Assembly (NCBI GenBank): GCA_910585725.1
Contig: CAJUFA010000013.1
Span: forward strand, 26,832-90,831
Length of the DNA: 64,000 bases
DNA from: an uncultured Dorea sp.
GTDB taxonomy: Bacteria; Bacillota; Clostridia; Lachnospirales; Lachnospiraceae
Direction: 5' to 3'
Of the stretch, positions 7,943 through 14,939 are shown piece after piece. Numbering within the stretch: position 1 is the stretch's first letter; each line of letters starts with the position of its first letter. Position numbers and translations under genes: made by a program. The notes beneath the pieces were generated by a model. It saw only the letters and a list, made by a program, of their open reading frames with translations. It had not been told where the DNA came from and searched no databases.

Positions 7943-9352
7943 ATGGGGAAATGGTATGATCTTATAATTATTGGCGCCGGCCCGGGGGGATACGTGGCGG
8001 CGAAAAAAGCGGCAAAGTTAGGTATGTCGGTTGTCATCGTGGATAAGGGAGACGTAGGGGGCACATGTATCAACCGGGGGTGTATTCCGACAAAAGCTCT
8101 CATCTATACGGCGACGTTGTATCGGGATATGAAAGAGTGCGGGAAATTCGGATTATTTGCCGAAGAGGTAGGATTTGATCTGCAGAAGATCTTTGAATAT
8201 AAGGATCTGTCTGCGGCAAGAATGAGGGAAGACCTTGAACGGGAGTTTGACGAGCTTGGAATAACGTTTGTCCGGGGAATGGCAACGATTCAGAGCGACA
8301 GGCAGGTGCGGGTGGCAAAAGACGGCGGCGAGACGGAATATCTTACGGGAAGATATACTCTGATTGCGACAGGGGCAAAGGCGCGTACGGTGGATATTCC
8401 GGGAATGGATCTCCCGGGAGTCATGACCAGCGAGGAATTGCTGACGTCAAACACGAGCGGATATAGAAGTCTTCTGATTCTTGGAGGAGGCGTGATCGGT
8501 ATTGAATTGGCGACAGTGTTCAATGCTCTTGGCGGAAATGTGACTATTGTTGAGGTGTCGGACCGGCTGCTTCCTAATATGGACAGAGAGTTTTCGGATG
8601 CATTGGAAGAGATTCTCACAAATCGGGGGATTGAGATACATAAGGAAAGTATATTGGAAGAGATCACGAAAAAGGACTGCGGTTTACGCTGCCGTTATGT
8701 ATGCCATGGAAAGAATCAGAAGGCGGATGTGGACGCAGTGCTGGTATCTGTGGGAAGAACGGCGAATACGGAAGGGCTGTTTGACCCGGACGTACCGATC
8801 CGGACAGAACGGGGAAGAATCGTGGTGGATGATTTCTTCTCTACAAACATTCCGGGGGTGTATGCGGTGGGCGACGTGGTCGGACAGGTTCAGTTAGCGC
8901 ATGTTGCTTCTGCTCAGGCCACTTATGTGGTGGAGAGAATGAACGACGTTCCGGCGTCCGTAATTGTCGAGATGGTGCCGAGCTGTCTGTTTGTGCCGAT
9001 TTCTATCGTACCCAGTTGTCTGTATACGGATCCGGAGATCGCGTCGGTAGGGCTTACGGAGGAAGAGGCGCGAAAGAAAGGCGTGCCGGTCCGGTGCGGC
9101 AGATATGTGATGGATGGGAATGGACAGTCGATCATTTCGAAGGAAGAGCGCGGAGTGATCAAGATTTTATTTGCGGCGGACAGCGACGTGATTCTGGGCG
9201 CGCAGCTTTTATGTCCCCGGGCGACGGATATGATCGGAGAGCTGGCGACGGCGATTGCCAACGGTTTAACTTCTGCACAATTGATGTATGCGATGCGGGC
9301 GCATCCGACTTACAATGAGGCGATCTCCTGCGCGGTGGAGAACAGCCGGTAA
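7943..9352 (+). CDS. lpdA: dihydrolipoyl dehydrogenase-type flavoprotein disulfide reductase
   Basis: A 469-residue FAD/NAD(P) oxidoreductase of the Lpd family, which reoxidises dihydrolipoyl groups with NAD+. It has the FAD-binding GAGPGG near residue 11, the redox-active pair C42/C47 in GGTCINRGC, a second Rossmann motif GGGVIGIE, and the C-terminal catalytic dyad H454/E459 in HPTYNEA. ATG 7943 follows CGGAGG at 7931-7936; a TTG at 7922 is less likely. Odd: before the conserved YTDPEIASVGL motif, VPSCL occurs twice, 33 nt apart, as if 11 residues were inserted. No lipoyl-enzyme partners (pyruvate or glycine cleavage complex) are nearby, so the real substrate is uncertain. Confidence 0.9.
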   Translation: MGKWYDLIIIGAGPGGYVAAKKAAKLGMSVVIVDKGDVGGTCINRGCIPTKALIYTATLYRDMKECGKFGLFAEEVGFDLQKIFEYKDLSAARMREDLEREFDELGITFVRGMATIQSDRQVRVAKDGGETEYLTGRYTLIATGAKARTVDIPGMDLPGVMTSEELLTSNTSGYRSLLILGGGVIGIELATVFNALGGNVTIVEVSDRLLPNMDREFSDALEEILTNRGIEIHKESILEEITKKDCGLRCRYVCHGKNQKADVDAVLVSVGRTANTEGLFDPDVPIRTERGRIVVDDFFSTNIPGVYAVGDVVGQVQLAHVASAQATYVVERMNDVPASVIVEMVPSCLFVPISIVPSCLYTDPEIASVGLTEEEARKKGVPVRCGRYVMDGNGQSIISKEERGVIKILFAADSDVILGAQLLCPRATDMIGELATAIANGLTSAQLMYAMRAHPTYNEAISCAVENSR

Positions 9353-9375
9353 GAAGTTTTGTAAAGGATATTGAG

Positions 9376-9903
9376 ATGGAAGAGATAACATATGAATGGA
9401 TTCGTTCTCACCGTAAGACAAGTGTGATCCAGGTCAGAGAAGACGGCAGAGTGATTGTGCGTACGCCTTATTTTGTATCCCGCGGGGAAGTGGAGCGATC
9501 TATAGAAGAGAGGATGGACTGGATACGGAAGAATCAGGAAAAGCTTAAGGAAGCAAGCAGACAGAAGACGGTGATCACAGAAGAGATGCGGAAAGACGGC
9601 GTGAAGAAAGCGCTGAAATTGATTCCGGAACGCGTTGAATATTTTGCCGGTCTTATGGGGGTTTCTTACGGAAGAATCACCATCCGGGAGCAGAAGACGA
9701 GATGGGGAAGCTGCAGCTGTAAGGGTAATCTGAATTTTAACTGGAAGCTTATGTTAATGCCCCCTGAGATTTTGGATTATGTGGTAGTGCATGAATTGGC
9801 CCATAGAAAAGAGATGAACCATTCCAGAGATTTCTGGAAGATTGTGGAGCAGGTGCTGCCGGATTATCAGGAGCGCCGGAAGCGTCTGCGTGAATTGGCG
9901 TAG
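9376..9903 (+). CDS. YgjP-like (DUF45) metal-dependent hydrolase
   Basis: A 175-residue protein with the zinc-binding motif HELAH (in VVHELAHRKEMNHSRDFW), a following histidine (NHS), and the conserved block TRWGSCSCKGNLNFNWKL. These are the signature of the YgjP/WLM-like metallopeptidase-fold family. It is shorter than the usual 220-240 residues, mainly at the N-terminus. The cellular substrate of this family is not known. ATG 9376 follows AAAGGAT. It starts 23 nt after lpdA and is probably in the same transcript. Confidence 0.88.
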   Translation: MEEITYEWIRSHRKTSVIQVREDGRVIVRTPYFVSRGEVERSIEERMDWIRKNQEKLKEASRQKTVITEEMRKDGVKKALKLIPERVEYFAGLMGVSYGRITIREQKTRWGSCSCKGNLNFNWKLMLMPPEILDYVVVHELAHRKEMNHSRDFWKIVEQVLPDYQERRKRLRELA

Positions 9904-9943
9904 ATGCAGAATCGAAGATGATGAGAAGAAAGGCGGGAACTAC

Positions 9944-10396
9944 GTGGAGAAACCATACTTTCCCTTGTTTGTGGATCTTTCAGAGAAAAGTATCCTGGTG
10001 GCAGGCGGCGGAACCATTGCGACAAGAAGGGTGGACACGCTTCTGGAATTCGCAGGCCGTATCACGGTGGTTGCGCCGGAGGCATCCGATAGGATTATGC
10101 AGTTAAGCCGGGAGAATAAGATCTGCTGGATCAGAGATATTTACCGAAGGAAAATGATAGACGAAGCGGATATTGTACTTGCAGCGACGGACGATCATGA
10201 GTGTAACAATCAGATTGCGGCGGACTGCAGGGCACGAAATATCCCAGTGAACACATGTCATCGAAAGGACATGTGTGATTTTTATTTTCCGGGTATTATA
10301 CGCCGGGAGAACCTGGTGATGGGGTTCTCATCCGGCGGGCAGGATCACCGGAAAATCAAAGAAATCCGGGAGAAAGTAGAAAATATATTTGATTAA
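9944..10396 (+). CDS. precorrin-2 dehydrogenase/sirohydrochlorin ferrochelatase-like protein, short form
   Basis: Begins PYFPLFVDLSEKSILVAGGG, the NAD-binding start of the CysG N-terminal/Met8 family that oxidises precorrin-2 toward siroheme. A GTG at 9944 gives 150 residues; longer frames run back into the previous gene and look artefactual. Family members are usually about 200 residues. This one keeps the Rossmann domain and the motif SSGGQDHRKIKEIRE but lacks most of the C-terminal helical domain. No other siroheme or cobalamin genes are near. It may be a truncated or NAD-sensing paralogue; the assignment to the fold is firm, the activity less so. Confidence 0.75.
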   Translation: MEKPYFPLFVDLSEKSILVAGGGTIATRRVDTLLEFAGRITVVAPEASDRIMQLSRENKICWIRDIYRRKMIDEADIVLAATDDHECNNQIAADCRARNIPVNTCHRKDMCDFYFPGIIRRENLVMGFSSGGQDHRKIKEIREKVENIFD

Positions 10397-10440
10397 GATT
10401 GATCGTGAATTATCAAACAAAGATGTCAGAAAATTAACAC

Positions 10441-10500
10441 AATTTAGTGTCGGATTTTGTAGATTTTTGAAAATTATTGTGATAGAATAAAATTTAGTGT
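10441..10500. repeat. 10-bp direct repeat upstream of the hydrogenase operon
   Basis: AATTTAGTGT occurs at 10441-10450 and again at 10491-10500, exactly 50 bp apart (about five helical turns), with an AT-rich stretch between. It lies in the 155-nt gap before hydC, where the operon promoter must be. The -10-like hexamers TAGAAT (10483-10488) and TAAAAT (10488-10493) overlap the second copy, but I found no well-spaced -35. An operator for a redox or hydrogenase regulator is possible. Confidence 0.6.
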
Positions 10501-10551
10501 ATATGCTTTAAACGTTACAAAAATACATTAATCAAGGGAGGTAGAACACGA

Positions 10552-11046
10552 ATGCTTTCTAAAAAATCTACGGTTCAGTTCAACGGAACAAAAGAACAGG
10601 AGAAAGAACTGTTGGAGATGATCCATGAATTGAAAGAAGAGAAAGGCGCTCTGATGCCGATTATGCAGAGAGCCCAGGATATCTACGGATATCTTCCTTA
10701 TGAAGTCCAGAAGATCATTTCTGATGAGACGGGGATACCGTTAGAGAAGATTTATGGAGTCGCAACATTCTATTCTCAGTTTAACTTAAGTCCGAAGGGA
10801 CGTTACCGTATCTCGGTCTGTCTTGGAACGGCCTGTTATGTTAAGGGTTCCGGAGATATCTACAATAAGCTGATGGAAAAATTGGGGATCGTCGGCGGAG
10901 AGTGTACTCCGGACGGGAAATTTTCTCTGGATGCCTGCCGGTGCGTCGGCGCCTGCGGTCTTGCGCCGGTCATGATGATCAACGACGAGGTGTACGGACG
11001 GCTGACAGTAGACGACATCGACGACATTCTGGCCAAATATGAATAA
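10552..11046 (+). CDS. hydC: NuoE-like [2Fe-2S] subunit of NAD-linked [FeFe]-hydrogenase
   Basis: A 164-residue thioredoxin-like ferredoxin. The four [2Fe-2S] ligands have the NuoE pattern: C90 and C95 (CLGTAC), C131 and C135 (CVGAC). The N-terminal helical part (PIMQRAQDIYGYLP) also matches the family. It passes electrons between the NuoF-like subunit and the hydrogenase in trimeric cytoplasmic HydABC enzymes, which use NAD(H) and ferredoxin together. The ATG has a very strong ribosome binding site, AGGGAGGT, at 10534-10541. hydB starts 22 nt after its stop. C129 is an additional cysteine next to the ligand motif. Confidence 0.95.
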   Translation: MLSKKSTVQFNGTKEQEKELLEMIHELKEEKGALMPIMQRAQDIYGYLPYEVQKIISDETGIPLEKIYGVATFYSQFNLSPKGRYRISVCLGTACYVKGSGDIYNKLMEKLGIVGGECTPDGKFSLDACRCVGACGLAPVMMINDEVYGRLTVDDIDDILAKYE

Positions 11047-11068
11047 GAAAGGGAGGTATAAGGATAGA

Positions 11069-12946
11069 ATGAAATCTCTGGAAGAATTAAAAGCGATAAG
11101 AGAAAAGAACCAAGGGGAGATCAACCTCCGTTCCGGACACGACATGGCAGGATCAAAATACCGTCTGCATGTTCTGGTATGCGGCGGAACCGGATGTACT
11201 TCCTCCGGCAGCCAGAAGATCCGTGAAAGATTGGTAGAAGAGATTAAGAAAAACGGGCTGGAGGAAGAGGTCGCGGTAGTTAAGACCGGTTGTTTCGGCC
11301 TGTGCGCATTAGGCCCGATTATGATCGTATATCCGGAAGGCGCCTTTTATGCGATGGTGAAGGAAGAGGACATCTCGGAGATAGTGTCCGAACATTTATT
11401 AAAAGGAAATGTGGTAGAGCGTCTGCTGTATGACGAGACGGTTAAGGGGAATAACGAGATATTGCCGCTGCAGGAGACACAGTTTTACAAGAAGCAGCAC
11501 AGGGTTGCACTGCGTAACTGCGGCGCCATTAATCCTGAGAATATCGAAGAATATATTGGAACACGCGGCTATGAAGCCCTGGGTACGGTCCTTACGACGA
11601 AGAAACCTGAAGAAGTGGTTCAGATTATCCTGGACAGCGGTCTTCGCGGACGCGGAGGCGCAGGATTTCCTACCGGACTTAAATGGAAGTTCGCGGCGGC
11701 GAACCAGGCGGATCAGAAGTATGTGTGCTGTAACGCCGACGAGGGCGATCCGGGAGCATTCATGGACCGTTCCGTATTGGAAGGCGATCCTCACGTAGTG
11801 TTAGAGGCTATGGCGATCGCAGGATATGCCATCGGGGCGTCACAGGGATATATTTACGTCCGTGCAGAGTATCCCATCGCGGTAGACAGACTGAATATTG
11901 CTATCAAGCAGGCGAGAGAGTACGGTCTTCTTGGCGAGGATATCTTCGGTACGGGATTCAAATTTGACATTGAGCTTCGTCTGGGCGCGGGCGCGTTTGT
12001 CTGCGGTGAAGAGACTGCGCTTATGACGTCGATCGAAGGACACAGAGGAGAACCGCGTCCGCGTCCGCCGTTCCCGGCTTTGAAGGGGCTGTTCCAGAAG
12101 CCGACGATACTGAATAACGTAGAGACGCTGGCGAATATTCCGCAGATCATCTTGAACGGCGCCGACTGGTTCGCAGGTATGGGAACCGAGAAGTCCAAGG
12201 GAACAAAGGTATTCGCTCTCGGCGGCAAGGTTAAGAATACAGGTCTTGTGGAGATCCCGATGGGAACGACCCTCCGGGAGATCGTAGAGGAGATCGGCGG
12301 AGGCATCCCGAACGGCAAGAAGTTCAAGGCGGCGCAGACCGGCGGCCCCTCCGGCGGATGTATCCCGGCAGAACAGTTTGATGTGCCTATCGACTATGAC
12401 AATCTGATCGCCATCGGTTCCATGATGGGTTCCGGCGGATTGATCGTTATGGACGAGGATACGTGTATGGTGGATATCGCGAAATTCTTCCTGGAATTTA
12501 CGGTAGACGAATCCTGCGGAAAATGTACGCCGTGCCGTATCGGAACCAGGCGCATGCTGGAGATTCTGGAGAAGATTACGAACGGTCAGGGAACGATGGA
12601 AGACCTGGATAAGCTTCAGGACCTGGCGGCCCACTTGAAGTCTAATTCATTGTGCGCCCTGGGACAGACGGCTCCGAACCCGGTACTTTCCACCTTACGT
12701 TACTTTAAGGATGAATACATAGCGCATATCGTAGATAAGAAATGTCCGGCAGGCGTATGTAAGGCGCTTCTTTCCTACAAGATCGACGCAGATAAATGTA
12801 AGGGCTGTACGTTATGTGCAAGGACTTGTCCAAACGACGCGATCACAGGTTCTGTCAGAGAGCCTCATGTGATCAATCAGGATAAGTGCGTGAAATGCGG
12901 CGCCTGTATGGAAAAATGTCGTTTCGGCGCGATCTATAAAGAGTAA
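11069..12946 (+). CDS. hydB: NuoF-like flavoprotein subunit of NAD-linked [FeFe]-hydrogenase
   Basis: A 625-residue subunit that carries the FMN/NAD(H) site. Domains in order: an N-terminal thioredoxin-like [2Fe-2S] domain (CGGTGCTSSGS and KTGCFGLCALGP, residues about 40-95); the NuoF FMN/NADH-binding domain (GRGGAGFPTGLKW; GEETALMTSIEGHRGEPRP); an SLBB-like region; a [4Fe-4S] motif SCGKCTPCRIG; and two C-terminal ferredoxin clusters (CKGCTLCARTCP and CVKCGACMEKC). This architecture is that of HydB/HndC in electron-bifurcating hydrogenases. The ATG at 11069 is preferred to 11039, which lies inside hydC; GGGAGG at 11051-11056 supports it. Confidence 0.96.
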   Translation: MKSLEELKAIREKNQGEINLRSGHDMAGSKYRLHVLVCGGTGCTSSGSQKIRERLVEEIKKNGLEEEVAVVKTGCFGLCALGPIMIVYPEGAFYAMVKEEDISEIVSEHLLKGNVVERLLYDETVKGNNEILPLQETQFYKKQHRVALRNCGAINPENIEEYIGTRGYEALGTVLTTKKPEEVVQIILDSGLRGRGGAGFPTGLKWKFAAANQADQKYVCCNADEGDPGAFMDRSVLEGDPHVVLEAMAIAGYAIGASQGYIYVRAEYPIAVDRLNIAIKQAREYGLLGEDIFGTGFKFDIELRLGAGAFVCGEETALMTSIEGHRGEPRPRPPFPALKGLFQKPTILNNVETLANIPQIILNGADWFAGMGTEKSKGTKVFALGGKVKNTGLVEIPMGTTLREIVEEIGGGIPNGKKFKAAQTGGPSGGCIPAEQFDVPIDYDNLIAIGSMMGSGGLIVMDEDTCMVDIAKFFLEFTVDESCGKCTPCRIGTRRMLEILEKITNGQGTMEDLDKLQDLAAHLKSNSLCALGQTAPNPVLSTLRYFKDEYIAHIVDKKCPAGVCKALLSYKIDADKCKGCTLCARTCPNDAITGSVREPHVINQDKCVKCGACMEKCRFGAIYKE

Positions 12947-12961
12947 TGGAGGATGGAGAAT

Positions 12962-14704
12962 ATGGAAAATATTAATCTTAAAATCAATGGTCTTGACGTA
13001 TCCGCTCCTGCAGGCTCTACAATCCTTGAAGCGGCGCATCTTGCGGGAATCAGGATACCGACGCTGTGTTATCTGAAGGAAATCAACGAGATCGGCGCGT
13101 GCCGTATGTGTATCGTTGAGGTCAAGGGAGCCAGGAATCTGGTGGCCGCCTGTGTGCATCCGGTCAATGAGGGGATGGAAGTATATACGAATACCCCGAA
13201 ACTGATCGCATCCAGGAAGAAGACGCTGCAGCTTCTGCTTTCCAATCATGATAAGAAGTGTCTGTCATGCGTAAGAAGCGGAAACTGTGAACTGCAGCAG
13301 TTATGCCATGAGTATGGCGTGGAGGACGAGGATTTCTATGAGGGCGAGATGAATCATTATGAACTGGATGATTCCGCGGCTCATATGATCCGTGATAATA
13401 ATAAATGTATCTTATGCCGCCGCTGTGTCGCCGTATGTGAGAAGACGCAGGGAATCGGCGTGATCGGACCGAATAACAGAGGGTTTGCCACGATGATCGG
13501 TTCCGCGTTCCATATGGGATTAGGAGAGACAAGCTGTGTATCCTGCGGTCAGTGTATCGCTGTCTGCCCTACCGGCGCGCTGTATGAGAAGGATTATACA
13601 AACCAGATTATCGAAGCGATCGCAGATCCGGAGAAATACGTGGTTGTACAGACCGCTCCGTCTGTCCGCGCGGGTCTGGGCGAGGAATTTGGCTATCCTA
13701 TGGGTACAGACGTAGAGGGAAAGATGGCGGCTGCTCTGAGAAGACTCGGTTTCGACAAGGTTTTCGATACGGACTGGGCGGCAGACCTCACTATTATGGA
13801 AGAAGCGAACGAATTACTGGAACGGATCAAGAACGGCGGCGTACTTCCGATGATTACTTCCTGTTCACCGGGATGGATCAAGTATTGCGAGCATTACTTC
13901 CCGGATATGACGGAGAATCTGTCGACTTGTAAGTCTCCGCAGCAGATGTTCGGCGCGATGCTGAAGACATATTTTGCAGAGAAAGAGGGCGTCGATCCAA
14001 AGAATATAGTATCTGTCAGTGTGATGCCGTGTACGGCGAAGAAGTTTGAGATCGGAAGAGACGACCAGAGCGCGGCGGGGGTTCCGGATGTGGACATTGC
14101 GATTACCACCAGAGAACTTGCAAGACTCATTAAGCGCTGCGGTATCGAATTTACGAAGCTTCCGGATGAAGGCTTTGATAACCCGATGGGCGAGTCTACC
14201 GGCGCAGGCGTCATCTTCGGAGCTACCGGCGGCGTAATGGAGGCGGCTCTTCGTACGGCGGTCGAGACCCTGACAGGCGAGGAACTTGCGAATCTGGAAT
14301 TCACAGACGTGCGCGGAACACAAGGAATTAAAGAGGCTTCTTATAATGTGGCAGGCATGGATGTGAAGGTTGCGGTTGCCTCAGGACTGGGCAATGCAAG
14401 GGAACTGCTTAACAAAGTAAAGGCAGGCGAGGCGGATTATCATTTCATCGAGATCATGGGATGTCCGGGAGGATGTGTCAACGGCGGCGGCCAGCCTCAG
14501 GTATCAGGCGATGTCCGTAACTTCACGGATGTCCGCGGTATCCGTGCAGGCGTACTGTACCGCAATGACGCGGAGAAGGCGATCCGTAAGTCGCACGAGA
14601 ATCCGGAGATCAAGAAGCTCTATGAAGAGTATCTCGGAGCGCCGGGAAGCCATAAGGCACACGAGACGTTACATACCAGCTATGTGAAGAGAACCGTGAA
14701 TTAA
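12962..14704 (+). CDS. hydA: [FeFe]-hydrogenase catalytic subunit
   Basis: A 580-residue H2-producing or -consuming enzyme. Domains in order: plant-type [2Fe-2S] domain (CYLKEINEIGACRMC), a His-ligated [4Fe-4S] segment (HDKKCLSCVRSGNC), two [4Fe-4S] clusters (CILCRRCVAVC and CVSCGQCIAVCP), then the H-cluster domain. Its three motifs are TSCSPGW (C301), MPCTAKK (C357) and IMGCPGGCVNGGG (C501 and C505). The position after C301 is serine rather than the second cysteine found in TSCCPxW enzymes. ATG 12962 lies 9 nt after GGAGG; an ATG at 12953 abuts that site and is too close. With hydC and hydB it should form a soluble NAD/ferredoxin-linked enzyme. It ends before tandem hairpins. Confidence 0.97.
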   Translation: MENINLKINGLDVSAPAGSTILEAAHLAGIRIPTLCYLKEINEIGACRMCIVEVKGARNLVAACVHPVNEGMEVYTNTPKLIASRKKTLQLLLSNHDKKCLSCVRSGNCELQQLCHEYGVEDEDFYEGEMNHYELDDSAAHMIRDNNKCILCRRCVAVCEKTQGIGVIGPNNRGFATMIGSAFHMGLGETSCVSCGQCIAVCPTGALYEKDYTNQIIEAIADPEKYVVVQTAPSVRAGLGEEFGYPMGTDVEGKMAAALRRLGFDKVFDTDWAADLTIMEEANELLERIKNGGVLPMITSCSPGWIKYCEHYFPDMTENLSTCKSPQQMFGAMLKTYFAEKEGVDPKNIVSVSVMPCTAKKFEIGRDDQSAAGVPDVDIAITTRELARLIKRCGIEFTKLPDEGFDNPMGESTGAGVIFGATGGVMEAALRTAVETLTGEELANLEFTDVRGTQGIKEASYNVAGMDVKVAVASGLGNARELLNKVKAGEADYHFIEIMGCPGGCVNGGGQPQVSGDVRNFTDVRGIRAGVLYRNDAEKAIRKSHENPEIKKLYEEYLGAPGSHKAHETLHTSYVKRTVN

Positions 14705-14720
14705 ATAAATTGGTCGTTGA

Positions 14721-14763
14721 GAACAGCGTCCTGCTTTATCTGAAGCAGAGGCGCTGTTTTTGT
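14721..14763 (+). terminator. rho-independent terminator of the hydrogenase operon
   Basis: AACAGCG (14722-14728) pairs with CGCTGTT (14752-14758), with an inner CTGCTT/AAGCAG stem, followed by TTTTTG. It lies 17 nt after the hydA stop. Confidence 0.9.
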
Positions 14764-14797
14764 GATATAGGAAACTTCCTTCCCTATATCACAAAAA
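14757..14797. repeat. 15-bp perfect inverted repeat overlapping the terminator U-run
   Basis: TTTTTGTGATATAGG (14757-14771) pairs perfectly with 14783-14797. Its left arm uses the T-run of the preceding terminator, so the two hairpins cannot fully form at once. It could act as a second terminator, an RNA stabiliser or a decayed mobile-element end. Confidence 0.75.
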
Positions 14798-14810
14798 CCC
14801 TTCGGGAGGA

Positions 14811-14838
14811 TGCGCCGAGGCACATTCTTTTTTATTAA
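14811..14838 (+). terminator. second weaker terminator before the sensor operon
   Basis: ATGCGCC (about 14810-14816) can pair with GGCACAT (14819-14825) with one mismatch and a short loop, followed by TTCTTTTTTATT. Together with the two upstream hairpins it separates the hydCBA transcript from the next operon. Confidence 0.5.
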
Positions 14839-14845
14839 AAATAGG

Positions 14846-14874
14846 TTGAGCAGACATTTGTGTTTTGTTATAAT
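14846..14874 (+). promoter_or_regulatory. promoter of the H-cluster sensor operon
   Basis: TTGAGC (14846-14851), a 17-nt spacer and TATAAT (14869-14874), with an extended TGT before the -10. This is one of the best promoters in the window and shows that the four-gene operon is transcribed independently of hydCBA. Confidence 0.8.
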
Positions 14875-14939
14875 AGGAGAAGTGAAAATGAAGAGGACAG
14901 CAGATAAATACATTACAGGATGAGGAGGACGAAGACAAG

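Noticed and set aside
10397..10551. Rex-type redox operator before hydC
   Set aside because: No TTGTGAAnnnnTTCACAA-like dyad could be found; only half-site resemblance, which is common in AT-rich DNA.
11840..12634. 264-residue antisense frame opposite hydB
   Set aside because: Mirror frame of a conserved gene, with no motif or ribosome binding site.
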